Origin: Bacteroidales bacterium
GTDB lineage: Bacteria; Bacteroidota; Bacteroidia; Bacteroidales; Prolixibacteraceae
Assembly: GCA_015654795.1 (NCBI GenBank)
Contig: JAATGF010000135.1
Coordinates: 1-61,777, forward strand
Direction: 5' to 3'
DNA: 61,777 nucleotides
In this document: positions 8,698-17,409 of the stretch, piece after piece
Layout: each line of letters starts with the position of its first letter
Numbering within the stretch: position 1 is the first letter of the stretch
The notes under the pieces: generated by a model
Seen by the model: only the letters and a program-made list of their open reading frames with translations
What the model was told of the DNA's origin: nothing
Database searches by the model: none
Position numbers and translations under genes: made by a program

Positions 8698-10179
8698 ATG
8701 AAACGTTTCTTATTTACAGCGATAGTTCTTATCCTTTGGTTTTCAGATATATTATCACAAAATTACAAAGTCATGAAAAACAGAATCCCAGCGGTTGCGG
8801 GGACATTCTACCCGGCAACTGCTACTTTGTTGAAAACACAGATTTCAAATCTGTTCGAAAAGGCAACAAAAACACCCGAAACTGACGTTGCTGCTTTAAT
8901 CGTTCCTCATGCCGGGTATGTTTTTTCGGGCGAAGTTGCTGCTTCGGCCTACGCCAAACTCAACAGACAGGCGCGGTACAAAAATATTTTCATCATCGGA
9001 CGATCGCACCGTAAATACTTCAACGGAGTAAGCATTTATCCAAAAGGCTATTACGCCACTCCATCCGGAGAAGTCAAAATCAATGATGAAACGACCTCCA
9101 GTCTTATTGAAAAGCATAAATTTATTTATTACGACGAAGAGGCTGACCGCGCCGAACATTCGCTCGAAGTACAACTTCCGTTTCTGCAGTATTGGTTACA
9201 TAATGATTTTCAAATAGTTCCACTAATTATCGGCAGTGATGATCCCGCTGTCTACGAAAAACTTGCAGAAGCCTTAAAACCCTGGTTTAATTCCGATAAT
9301 CTGTTTGTGATCAGTACTGATTTTTCACACTACCCGACATATGAAACAGCTGTTAAAACTGATGCGGAAACGGCAGATGCCATTGTTGCAAACGACTATA
9401 AAAAACTGACCGATTGTTGCAACAGAAATAGACAGTCGAACCAGAGCAACTTGTTAACAGGGCTTTGCGGCGCAGCTGCCGTTCAAACATTGCTGCATCT
9501 CACTCAAAACGGCGCCGCTATCTCCTTTGAAAAAATCGTCTACAAAAACTCGGGGGATGTTCCTGAGGGTGATAAAAAGCGGGTCGTTGGATACTGGGCC
9601 ATTGCCGCGAACAGAACCAGTAAAGATTTAGGCATAACGGCCGATGATAAGCATGAATTATTGAAACTGGCAAGAGAGAGTATAACCCGATATCTTATTC
9701 ACAATAAAAATAAAGCTGAATCTTTGGGGCCAGAATCTTCCGCAATCATGAAATCGCATTATGGTGTCTTTGTAACTATAAAGAAAGAAGGTAAACTTCG
9801 CGGATGCATCGGACGATTTGATCCATCTGCCACCTTAAATCAAACAATAACAGAAATGGTTGTTGCAGCCGCAACACGCGATTCGCGATTTGAACCAGTT
9901 ACAACAAATGAAATCGACCAGATTAAAATCGAAATATCAATACTGACACCACTAAAAAAGATCGATTCAATTGATCAGATCCAACTTGGGAAACATGGGA
10001 TCTATATCAAAAAAGGATTAAACAGCGGGACTTTTCTCCCGCAAGTTGCATCAGAAACCAAATGGACAAAAGAGGAATTTCTTGGGCACTGTGCCCGCGA
10101 CAAAGCAGGGATAGGATGGGACGGATGGAAAACTGCAGAGCTTTTCACCTATGAAGCAATCGTTTTTAGTGAAAAATGA
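8698..10179 (+). CDS. Memo-AMMECR1 fusion (AmmeMemoRadiSam system B and A parts) with signal peptide
   Basis: A 493-aa two-domain protein. Residues about 28-305 are a Memo domain (relative of class III extradiol dioxygenases) starting IPAVAGTFYP, with VPHAGYVFSGEVAASAY, GRSHRKYF, EHSLEVQLPFLQYW and STDFSHY. Residues about 315-490 are an AMMECR1 domain with the hallmark LRGCIGRF and ATRDSRFEPV. The protein begins with a hydrophobic stretch (MKRFLFTAIVLILWFS, then a short ILSQ region) that looks like a signal peptide; an internal ATG at 8773 would give a cytoplasmic form starting right at the Memo domain. The usual third partner, a radical-SAM enzyme, is not in this window. Role unknown. Confidence 0.85.
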   Translation: MKRFLFTAIVLILWFSDILSQNYKVMKNRIPAVAGTFYPATATLLKTQISNLFEKATKTPETDVAALIVPHAGYVFSGEVAASAYAKLNRQARYKNIFIIGRSHRKYFNGVSIYPKGYYATPSGEVKINDETTSSLIEKHKFIYYDEEADRAEHSLEVQLPFLQYWLHNDFQIVPLIIGSDDPAVYEKLAEALKPWFNSDNLFVISTDFSHYPTYETAVKTDAETADAIVANDYKKLTDCCNRNRQSNQSNLLTGLCGAAAVQTLLHLTQNGAAISFEKIVYKNSGDVPEGDKKRVVGYWAIAANRTSKDLGITADDKHELLKLARESITRYLIHNKNKAESLGPESSAIMKSHYGVFVTIKKEGKLRGCIGRFDPSATLNQTITEMVVAAATRDSRFEPVTTNEIDQIKIEISILTPLKKIDSIDQIQLGKHGIYIKKGLNSGTFLPQVASETKWTKEEFLGHCARDKAGIGWDGWKTAELFTYEAIVFSEK

Positions 10180-10202
10180 ATCTGATCAAAAATTATAATT
10201 AT

Positions 10203-10210
10203 TATCTTTG
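10203..10210 (+). promoter_or_regulatory. Putative -7 element (TATCTTTG) for the phzF-like gene
   Basis: Matches the Bacteroidota TAnnTTTG consensus 40 nt before the ATG. The -33 region is poor (TCTG about 18 nt upstream), so this is a modest call. Confidence 0.4.
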
Positions 10211-10249
10211 GAGTCTAAACACTATTTGAAATCTAAGCCATACTAACTT

Positions 10250-11038
10250 ATGATAATTCCCATTTATCAGGTCGATGCATTTTCTGATTGCTTATTTTCA
10301 GGCAATCCCGCAGCTGTTTGTCCTCTTGATTTCTGGCCTTCGAATACTGTTTTGCAAAACATAGCCGCAGAGAACAACCTTTCAGAAACCGCCTTTTTCA
10401 GAAAGAGAGATAATTTATTCGAAATCAGGTGGTTTACGCCTGTTGCAGAAGTCGAATTATGTGGCCACGCCACGCTTGCAACCGCGCATGTGTTATTTAA
10501 CCATCTTAGATACAAAGGGGAACGCCTGGTTTTCGAGTCGGTTTACTGCGGAAAACTTGAAGTGTATAAAAAGGAGGAGTATCTTACCCTTAATTTCCCT
10601 GTCGATAAAATAAAGCCAACATTGCCTCCTGATCATCTATTCCAGTCATTAGGACGTAAACCGTTGGAAATCTGGAAAGGGAAGACTGATTATCTTCTTT
10701 ATTATCCATCACAGGAAGATATCGAAGAGATCAAACCGGATTTTGTGCTATTGAAAAAAATAGAGACAAGGGGGATCATTGTTACGGCACCAGGTTACGA
10801 ATATGATTTTGTTTCCCGATTTTTTGCACCCTATCTGGGAATTAATGAAGATCCGGTAACAGGTTCAGCGCATACTTCGCTCGTCCCCTTCCGGGCACAT
10901 CGGCTTAATAAGCCTGAATTTGAAGCACGACAACTCTCAACCCGTGGTGGTTTTCTGAAATGTCAGCTTATGGGAGAAAGGGTCCTAATTTCGGGGAAAG
11001 CATGTACTTATATGATCGGCTCAATCACACTCGCTTAA
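10250..11038 (+). CDS. PhzF family isomerase/epimerase
   Basis: A 262-aa cytoplasmic protein of the PhzF/diaminopimelate-epimerase-like fold. The N-terminal QVDAF and SGNPAAV, the catalytic-Glu loop NNLSETAFF (about residues 43-51), CGHATLATAHVLF (about 70-82) and DPVTGSAHTSLVPF in the C-terminal half are all characteristic. PhzF itself isomerises dihydro-hydroxyanthranilate in phenazine synthesis, but no other phenazine genes are here; generic homologues in Bacteroidota have unknown substrates. Ends 41 nt before the next gene, so the two may be co-transcribed. Confidence 0.88.
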   Translation: MIIPIYQVDAFSDCLFSGNPAAVCPLDFWPSNTVLQNIAAENNLSETAFFRKRDNLFEIRWFTPVAEVELCGHATLATAHVLFNHLRYKGERLVFESVYCGKLEVYKKEEYLTLNFPVDKIKPTLPPDHLFQSLGRKPLEIWKGKTDYLLYYPSQEDIEEIKPDFVLLKKIETRGIIVTAPGYEYDFVSRFFAPYLGINEDPVTGSAHTSLVPFRAHRLNKPEFEARQLSTRGGFLKCQLMGERVLISGKACTYMIGSITLA

Positions 11039-11079
11039 ATTATTTCAAATATATTCAGTACTCATTAACTACTTTAACA

Positions 11080-12522
11080 ATGAAAATCAATACTTTAAAA
11101 ACTTTCACCCTATCCTTTCTGCTTTTATGGTCAATCGCAGGAATGTCGCAGGTTACGCTGCCTCCTTTTTTTAATTGTAACATGGTTCTTCAGCAAGGGA
11201 TTGAGATTCCGGTTTGGGGATGGGCCTCACCTGGCGAAAAAGTAACAGTTACCTTAGATAAAAATACAGTAAGCATACGCACCGGGAAAAATGGAAAATG
11301 GCGCGTAAATCTTCCTAAAATGGAGTATGGCGGTCCTTATAAAATGACCGTTAAAGGGAAAAACTTCCGCACTATCGAAAATATCATGATCGGTGAAGTA
11401 TGGGTGTGTTCCGGTCAATCGAATATGGAATTCAAAGTCAAGACGACGAAGAATGCTGAAGCCGAGATCGCTGCTGCCAACTATCCCGATATCCGACTGT
11501 TCACCGTAAAAAGAAGGGTATCTAAAGAACCTCAGGAAAACCTGGAAGATGGAGAATGGTGGATTTGTAATCCTCAATCCGTCCCCGATTTCTCAGCAGT
11601 TGGCTATTTCTTCGGACGCAATCTTTACGAGCATTTAAAAGTTCCGATCGGATTGATTCATACTTCGTGGGGCGGAACGGTTGCCGAAACATGGACAAGC
11701 GCAGAAACCATTGCAACAGATCCTGACTTATCGGAGATGCTCGGAAAACTTAAAGAGGTTGATATGAAAACGGCAAAGGTCGGACCAAACGACTATCCCA
11801 CCTTGCTTTACAATGGAATGCTCAATCCCATAATTTCTTACGGAATCAGGGGTGCCATCTGGTACCAGGGGGAGTCGAATGCGTCGAGGGCACAGCAATA
11901 TAAAAGGATTTTTCCAAATATGATCAAAGACTGGCGGACAAAATGGAACCAGGGAAACTTCCCGTTTTTGTTTGTCCAACTGGCCAATTTCAAAAAACCG
12001 GTTACCGAACCTTCTGATAGCGAATGGGCAGAATTGCGCGAAGCACAGACTCAAACATTACAAGTTGAAAACACCGGAATGGCTAACATTATTGATGCAG
12101 GCGACGCGGATAATATTCATCCAACTGACAAACAAGTTGTAGGCTACCGTTTATCATTGGCAGCCCGTAAAGTAGCTTATGGCGAAACACTCGTTTATAC
12201 GGGACCGACTTACAAAGAGATGAAAATTGACAAAAATAATATCTATATCACGTTCGACCAGGTTGGCAAAGGACTCAAAGTGAACGACAGATATGGCTAT
12301 ATTAATGGTTTTACAATTGCAGCGAAAGACGGCGATTTTAAATGGGCTAAAGCGACTATCGTTAACGAGAATACTGTAATGGTAACCAGTAAAGATGTCG
12401 AAAATCCGGCAGTAGTGAGATATGGCTGGGCAGACAATCCCGATGATCTGAACTTGTATAACATTGAAGGCCTGCCTGCAAATCCGTTCAGAACAGACAC
12501 AAGACCGGAAAAAACAAAATAG
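11080..12522 (+). CDS. Secreted sialate O-acetylesterase
   Basis: The frame is open from 10960, but the ATG at 11080 gives a clean signal peptide (MKINTLKTFTLSFLLLWSIA, then GMSQ), so I use it: 480 aa. This is an SGNH/GDSL-type carbohydrate esterase that removes O-acetyl groups from sialic acids or other glycans in the periplasm. An N-terminal beta domain (about 20-105) precedes the nucleophile motif CSGQSNM with Ser114. Further motifs are AIWYQGESNA and the catalytic Asp344/His347 pair in DADNIHPTD. Family members of this length in Bacteroidota belong to glycan-degradation sets; here the only other carbohydrate gene close by is the ThuA-like protein. A strong hairpin terminator follows. Confidence 0.9.
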   Translation: MKINTLKTFTLSFLLLWSIAGMSQVTLPPFFNCNMVLQQGIEIPVWGWASPGEKVTVTLDKNTVSIRTGKNGKWRVNLPKMEYGGPYKMTVKGKNFRTIENIMIGEVWVCSGQSNMEFKVKTTKNAEAEIAAANYPDIRLFTVKRRVSKEPQENLEDGEWWICNPQSVPDFSAVGYFFGRNLYEHLKVPIGLIHTSWGGTVAETWTSAETIATDPDLSEMLGKLKEVDMKTAKVGPNDYPTLLYNGMLNPIISYGIRGAIWYQGESNASRAQQYKRIFPNMIKDWRTKWNQGNFPFLFVQLANFKKPVTEPSDSEWAELREAQTQTLQVENTGMANIIDAGDADNIHPTDKQVVGYRLSLAARKVAYGETLVYTGPTYKEMKIDKNNIYITFDQVGKGLKVNDRYGYINGFTIAAKDGDFKWAKATIVNENTVMVTSKDVENPAVVRYGWADNPDDLNLYNIEGLPANPFRTDTRPEKTK

Positions 12523-12540
12523 AAAGACTATATTCCAAAT

Positions 12541-12572
12541 AAAAAAGGCGGTCATTGTTGATCGCCTTTTCT
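12541..12572. terminator. Hairpin terminator after the sialate O-acetylesterase gene
   Basis: Stem arms 12543-12554 (AAAAGGCGGTCA) and 12559-12570 (TGATCGCCTTTT) pair over 12 bp with one G-U and a 4-nt loop. A/T runs on both sides suggest it works for the minus-strand gene too, which ends at 12629. Confidence 0.75.
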
Positions 12573-12628
12573 ATTGGAATGTAGAATTTCAGAATTATAA
12601 TCTTAAAGAATTATTAGAACAATTTTCT

Positions 12629-13156
12629 TTACTCCAAAAGGAATGGCCATAACCTCCCGGTTTTCATAGCACTTTCCCATACTTTGAATGGCTTTCCGGA
12701 TAATGAAACCCCGTATTCCTCAACAGCCTGAGCAAAACTGACTCCTTTGCGAAACAACCAATACAAGTGACTATCAAACAATTGACCCGGAGTAATTTTT
12801 CTATTCATCGTTACTGCCAGATCAAAAAGATCTTTTTTAACCATGGCATCCGAAATCGGAAGATTTTTATCCTTATGCAATAAAGGCTCATAAGCCTGCA
12901 ATTTATTCAGAACCCTATAAAAAAGACGGTAGTTTTCGAATTGAATTTTATAGGTATGCGCTTTCCCGGTTTGTTTCCTGGTAAAGTTGAAGCGGACATA
13001 ATCGGGGTTTAGCATAAATTGTCCCGCCTTTAAGTTGAGTGCCTCATCAATAGTTAAACCATAGTTGTATAATAAAAATAAAATAATACGCTGGCGATCA
13101 GATTCGCATCTAACCATCAATGCACGGATTTCTTCCGGCGAAAAAAAATCTTCCAT
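12629..13156 (-). CDS. Catalytically dead tyrosine-recombinase-like protein
   Basis: Start chosen at 13156 (MEDFFSPEEIRALM, 175 aa), where homology to XerC/D-type catalytic domains begins; the frame is open to 13222. The pattern follows a tyrosine recombinase: SPEEI helix, LLYNYGLTIDEALNLK where active enzymes have GLR-x-S-E-x-L-x-L, the beta-hairpin TRKQTGKAHTYKIQ, then ITPGQLFDSH where active enzymes have P-H-x-L-R-H. Thus the first catalytic Arg is Thr, the His is Gly and the second Arg is Phe. No YTH-type nucleophile Tyr follows; the protein ends soon after EYGVSLSGKPFKVW. Only the hairpin Lys may remain. The N-terminal SAM-like arm-binding domain is absent. The open frame and promoter suggest a retained non-catalytic role such as DNA binding or Xer modulation (inference). 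Confidence 0.65.
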   Translation of the reverse strand: MEDFFSPEEIRALMVRCESDRQRIILFLLYNYGLTIDEALNLKAGQFMLNPDYVRFNFTRKQTGKAHTYKIQFENYRLFYRVLNKLQAYEPLLHKDKNLPISDAMVKKDLFDLAVTMNRKITPGQLFDSHLYWLFRKGVSFAQAVEEYGVSLSGKPFKVWESAMKTGRLWPFLLE

Positions 13157-13308
13157 AAAAATAATTTTCCTAAAACAATTCTTCGGATATGATAAAACAG
13201 AAAAAAAAGATTGCAAATACAACGCAAGGAAGTAGTTACACCCAAATAAAAAATCTATTAAATGATATAAAAGTTCTGTGCATGAACTTTTCTCTCCTCT
13301 TTACGTTG

Positions 13309-13337
13309 CAAATATATTCATTTCTTTAATTTTTCAA
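13309..13337 (-). promoter_or_regulatory. Promoter for the recombinase-like gene (TTG-N18-TATATTTG)
   Basis: On the minus strand, TTG at 13337-13335 is 18 nt from TATATTTG at 13316-13309, a good Bacteroidota -33/-7 pair. Transcription starting near 13303 would give a leader of about 150 nt containing a small hairpin, AAAAGTTC/GAACTTTT (13269-13276 with 13284-13291). Confidence 0.55.
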
Positions 13338-13685
13338 CGCATTAAAGTATATTTTTTTATTTTTTTCATCATAATAACAATTAGCTCTTTAGCTTCGTCT
13401 AAGGCATTGTTAAATAATCAGAAGTAACGAATTTTAAAATTTCCGCAAGAACAAAACATATTATTTCTCATAAGAATAGAACGATCAAATCAATGCTCCA
13501 TAGAAACCGATGATATACGATGACATTATTGTTAACGCCATGACTCACACCGAACATAGTTTTAATTTCAACTCACAACCAATATTTCGCATAAAATAAT
13601 ATAAGACAAAGCCTCATGATCCCAATATTGACAGAACAGTAAACGCATAAATCTGTTTCTATTCAGGTTCGGGTAATAATTGGTT

Positions 13686-13919
13686 CTATGACGGAGAGCG
13701 TGCAGGTAAATTTTGCAAACCGCTTTCAAATGGTTTATGCAATGAGCAGCTGGCTTTTTGCAACTTGCTGCTGGCATGATAGTGCTAACTATTCGACCCT
13801 AATCCTTTAAAAATTAAGATAACTCCTTGTCTTTTAGTAAGCGAGCCTGCCAGTCGCCGGTCACTAATAGCCAACAGCAATCATTACAAAATCCAATTAC
13901 CCATACCAAGCGTCATAGA
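13686..13919 (-). repeat. Dispersed 230-bp intergenic repeat, copy 1 (inverted relative to 38739-38963)
   Basis: The reverse complement matches 38739-38963 along its whole length, roughly 80% by eye with small gaps. Shared blocks include GGTATGGGTAATTGGATTTT, AATAGTTAGCACTATCATGCC and AAACCATTTGAAAGCGGTTT. It lies wholly between genes. Confidence 0.85.
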
Positions 13920-14029
13920 CGCCAATAATTTGCTAATTTACAGAATTCTGTATTAATTATTCTTTTGTATAAAAGCTGATCATCAAAATTGAGATCATGA
14001 ATTTAAACTGCTATAAAAACTTTTTAAAC

Positions 14030-14872
14030 TTATCTGATTAGTGAATACAATAAACGGATCTCCTCTGCCCACAAACTTTCGTCAGGAGTTTCGAGAATGA
14101 TCGGCATTTGATCAAAATGAGAATCATTCATTAATACTTCAAAGATTTCCATTCCCAGGAATCCTTGTCCAATGCTATTGTGCCGATCAACACGCCTGGC
14201 CAGTTCCTTTTTCGAATCGTTCAGATGGATCCCTTTTAGATAATGCCACCCGATTATTTCATCAAATTTAGCGAAAGTCTGATCGAAAACATCCTTTGTC
14301 CGAATATCATAACCCGCAGTAAAAGTATGGCAGGTATCAATGCAAACGCCAACACGCGATTTATCCTCCACCTGACCAATAATCTCTGCAATCTGTTCAA
14401 AAACATATCCCATGTTGGTTCCCTGCCCGGCTGTATTTTCAATCACTGCTGTGACTCCATGTGTTTGATCCAAAGCAATATTGATTGATGTTGCTATGCG
14501 CGATAAACATTCAGAGGGAGAGATTTTATTAAGATGACTTCCCGGATGAAAATTGAGCATTTTTAATCCAAGCTGCTCGCATCGTAACATTTCATCATTG
14601 AATGCTTCCCGCGATTTAGCAAGTCCATCCTCCTCAGGATGACCAAGATTGATCAAATAACTGTCGTGCGGAAGGATCATCTCGGGAAGAAATCCAAAGT
14701 CCGAACAGTTTTTTTTAAAAGCAGCTATACTCTTCGCCGTCAAAGGAGCAGCGTTCCATTGCTTCTGGTTTTTAGTGAAAAGTGCGAAAGCCTTTGCACC
14801 AACCTCTTTTGCATTTAGCGGAGCATTTTCAACACCCCCTCCCGCACTTACATGGGCACCTATGTACTTCAT
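14030..14872 (-). CDS. nfo: Endonuclease IV (deoxyribonuclease IV)
   Basis: AP endonuclease of base-excision repair: cleaves 5' of abasic sites using a three-zinc centre in a TIM barrel. The start at 14872 ([18 protein letters not shown], 280 aa) matches the family; the frame stays open upstream to 14947. Visible metal-binding and signature segments: [75 protein letters not shown] and ILETP. Length is normal and every key segment is present. Transcribed alone, divergent from the outer-membrane protein gene. Confidence 0.95.
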   Translation of the reverse strand: MKYIGAHVSAGGGVENAPLNAKEVGAKAFALFTKNQKQWNAAPLTAKSIAAFKKNCSDFGFLPEMILPHDSYLINLGHPEEDGLAKSREAFNDEMLRCEQLGLKMLNFHPGSHLNKISPSECLSRIATSINIALDQTHGVTAVIENTAGQGTNMGYVFEQIAEIIGQVEDKSRVGVCIDTCHTFTAGYDIRTKDVFDQTFAKFDEIIGWHYLKGIHLNDSKKELARRVDRHNSIGQGFLGMEIFEVLMNDSHFDQMPIILETPDESLWAEEIRLLYSLIR

Positions 14873-15062
14873 TTTCGATTCGTTTAAAATCAGATAAAAT
14901 AATTTTACATTAAAACCAAGGCCTAACCGATCCGTAAAATCACACAAATATGCTAAATAAATACGATTTCGAAACTAATATCAGCAAAAGTTTTATTTTG
15001 AAATCGCAATAAAAAAACCCACATTCGCATTTCGAAAGTCGATCTTCAAAATCCTGTCCTTT

Positions 15063-16418
15063 ATGAAACAGATCTGGTTCATCTTTGTTTGCATATATAC
15101 AATTCTCATTGCAAATTCTTCATTTGCTCAGGAGATTAAAGAAAAATCAGATTCTCCCAAGATAAAAACCGGTTGGAACTTTGGAGCCATTCCGGCACTC
15201 ACGTTCGATACTGATCAGGGATTCCAGTATGGTGCAGCAGTAAATTTCTATAATTTCGGTGATGGCAGCGCCTTTCCAAAATACAAACACTCGCTCTATT
15301 TCGAAATTTCCCGTTTTACAAAAGGAAGTGGAATTTATAGGTTCTACTATGATTCCGAGTCTCTTATCCCCGGAATTCAGGTAACCACCGATCTGAGTTA
15401 TCTGCCCGATCAGGCTTACGATTTCTATGGGTTTAATGGTTATGAATCAGTATTAAACAAGGATTGGGAAGATCAAAATTCACCCGATTACAAAACCCGC
15501 ATGTTCTATAAAAATCAACAGAAACTCTTCAGGTTTAAAACCGATTTACAGGGAAAGTTTACCGATTCAGAATTTGGCTGGATCGTCGGATTTAATCTGC
15601 TAAACTATAGCTCTGCCTCCGTTGACGTTGACAAATTGAATAAAGGGAAAAGTGAAAGTGATAAATTACCTCCGGTCTCACAACAACCCGGACTTTACGA
15701 AAAATATATCCAATGGGGACTAATCAGCCGGCAAGAGGCAAATGGCGGTTTTATCCCTGAACTAAAAACAGGAATCGTCTATGACACACGTGATAATAAG
15801 CCAAATCCGATGAAAGGAATGTGGACTGAAGCGGTGATCGCAGTTGTACCGAAATTTTTTGGCGCCGAAAGTGGCTTCTCAAAATTTTCGTTCACACACC
15901 GTCAGTATTTTACGCTGATAAAAGAGGATCTTTCGTTTGCTTATCGTATTAACTGGCAACAGACCATCGGCGGACACGTCCCGTTTTACTATGAACCACA
16001 GATTATATCATCTGTACTTACAGGCTCATCTTCAACAGGTTTGGGTGGTGCAAAAAACCTGCGCGGGGTTCGGCGTAACAGAATTGTAGGCGATGGCTAT
16101 ATTCTTGGAAATCTCGAATTAAGATGGAAGTTCTATCGGCTGAAATTTATCAACCAGAATTTCTATATGGGGTTAAACACATTTGTCGATTTCGGGCAGG
16201 TGACAAAAAAAATCGAACCTGCCAATGTCAACATTCCTGCATCCATAATTGCTTCGGATTATTTCAATAAAGGGGCCGAAAAACTTCATACAAGCTATGG
16301 CGCGGGTTTACGTCTGGTGATGAATTACAACTTTGTGATGGCCATAGATTATGGAATTGCCACTAAATCCCAGGATGGAGATTCAGGGATCTATATTGGA
16401 TTGAACTACCTTTTTTAG
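15063..16418 (+). CDS. Omp85/BamA-TamA-like outer-membrane beta-barrel protein
   Basis: A 451-aa exported protein with a signal peptide (hydrophobic about 4-20, cut after SSFAQ) and a beta-strand-rich body without POTRA domains. The C-terminal half resembles the Omp85 surface-antigen barrel: TGIVYDTRDNKPNPMKGMW (strand-turn), a long GGAKNLRGVRRNRIVGDGY segment corresponding to the conserved loop-6 R-G-(Y/F) region, LGNLELRWKF, and a terminal YLF ending in Phe, as expected for Bam-assembled proteins. The absence of POTRA repeats separates it from true BamA. Cargo is unknown; related short proteins are annotated as BamA/TamA family or surface-antigen proteins. Confidence 0.75.
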   Translation: MKQIWFIFVCIYTILIANSSFAQEIKEKSDSPKIKTGWNFGAIPALTFDTDQGFQYGAAVNFYNFGDGSAFPKYKHSLYFEISRFTKGSGIYRFYYDSESLIPGIQVTTDLSYLPDQAYDFYGFNGYESVLNKDWEDQNSPDYKTRMFYKNQQKLFRFKTDLQGKFTDSEFGWIVGFNLLNYSSASVDVDKLNKGKSESDKLPPVSQQPGLYEKYIQWGLISRQEANGGFIPELKTGIVYDTRDNKPNPMKGMWTEAVIAVVPKFFGAESGFSKFSFTHRQYFTLIKEDLSFAYRINWQQTIGGHVPFYYEPQIISSVLTGSSSTGLGGAKNLRGVRRNRIVGDGYILGNLELRWKFYRLKFINQNFYMGLNTFVDFGQVTKKIEPANVNIPASIIASDYFNKGAEKLHTSYGAGLRLVMNYNFVMAIDYGIATKSQDGDSGIYIGLNYLF

Positions 16419-16489
16419 TCAGCAATCTTCCTGCGATCCGGAATGATTCAAAAATAAATATGATAATCTGATATTAACGACTGCACTCA

Positions 16490-16512
16490 CTCAGCCTCTC
16501 CATCTCCCTGTC
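16490..16512. repeat. Short CT-rich repeat shared with 38436-38458
   Basis: A 23-nt stretch beginning CTCAGCCTCTCCATCTCC matches 38436-38458 with three differences. It overlaps the last two bases of the EamA reading frame's stop codon, so the repeat adjoins or forms the gene's 3' end. Confidence 0.5.
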
Positions 16513-17409
16513 AGTCATATTCCTGTTGCACAGCTACCTTTCGTTTGAACATCTTTTTATTGACCAGAAAAATGCCCGCCAATACGATCACCCCACCCAA
16601 TAACTCGATTTTCGTAAGTTTCTCCCCCAGCACCGGAATTGCAATCAACGCTGTAAATACGGATTGACTAAGCAAACTTACCGATGCAATAGTCGATGGC
16701 ATATAGGCCATAGCGTAATTAATTGTCAACCAACCACCTAACTGGGATATTAATCCAAGTCCGATTAATGCTTCCCACGATTGCATCGAAAATCCTAAAA
16801 GCTGGGTGCCGGTAAAAATGGAGACAAAGAACAAAACCACAGAGCTTGACAACATGGAAATCGCTGTAAATGTAACGGTATCAAGATATAGTCGTCCTTT
16901 CCGCATAATCAGCAGATAAAATGAATAAAAAAAACTGGCGAGAATAGCGAGAAAATGCCCCGTATTCAGGCGTGAACTATAGATTTTATCAATTCCAACA
17001 ATTACGGATACCCCGAATAAGGCGATTGCGGTTCCAATCCAAAAGATCCTGCCGGGTTTCTCCTTCAGAAACAGGATTGCACCAATTCCAACCCAAACCG
17101 GAGCCAGATTTGCGATAAGCGTAGAAATAGCCGCTTTGGTCAAAAGAATAGATACATTCCAAACAGCTATATCACAGGCGAATATCACTCCACATAAAAC
17201 AGCTATCAGAACAGAACAGATTTCTTATCGGTGACAGGTTTCCTGCGTAGAAGCCAGATAGGAAGGACGCCAAGAAAACCAATGAACATGCGATAAAATG
17301 CTGAACTTAGCCCGGAAACATCAGCCAATTTTACAAATATCGCAGACCAGGATATGCAGAGAATACCAAGAAATAAAATCAGGTAATGAAACCAACTGTT
17401 TCGTGTCAT
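16511..17409 (-). pseudogene. EamA/DMT family transporter interrupted by a 5-bp tandem repeat
   Basis: Inner-membrane drug/metabolite transporter in two frames. The first part (from the ATG at 17409) encodes the first membrane helices, including ISWSAIFVKLADVSG, and stops at 17206 after KKSVLF. The second part continues in another frame with IAVLCGVIFACDIAVWNVS and covers the remaining helices and both EamA repeats to 16511. At the junction the plus strand reads CAGAACAGAACAGA (17207-17220), almost three copies of CAGAA. Removing one 5-bp unit joins the frames exactly as KKSVLIAVLCGVIFA. It is therefore a recent single-event disruption, a slippage-switchable gene, or an assembly error. Substrate unknown. 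The downstream half alone could not form a normal transporter. Confidence 0.8.
17207..17220. repeat. CAGAA pentanucleotide tandem repeat inside the EamA gene
   Basis: CAGAACAGAACAGA, 2.8 units. Loss of one unit restores the transporter's frame. The tract is short for a contingency locus but has the right geometry for slipped-strand change. Confidence 0.8.

Larger units (their letters stand above)
13223..14029. other. Intergenic region without a gene (807 nt)
   Basis: Holds the recombinase-like gene's promoter and leader at its left end, about 300 nt of featureless AT-rich DNA, then the dispersed repeat at 13686-13919. Short open frames are present but none resembles a protein family and one lies within the repeat. 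Confidence 0.6.

Noticed and set aside
8698..10179. A complete AmmeMemoRadiSam operon
   Set aside because: Only the Memo and AMMECR1 parts are present (fused); no radical-SAM gene is encoded nearby on either strand.
10250..11038. Phenazine biosynthesis cluster
   Set aside because: A PhzF-like protein alone does not indicate phenazine production; no other phz gene is present and the family is widespread with other roles.
12154..12555. 133-aa minus-strand frame over the end of the sialate O-acetylesterase gene
   Set aside because: Antisense to conserved catalytic codons and crossing the terminator; no independent support.
13568..13777. 69-aa minus-strand frame in the spacer
   Set aside because: Partly inside the dispersed repeat; the matching region in the other copy stops early, so the frame is not conserved.
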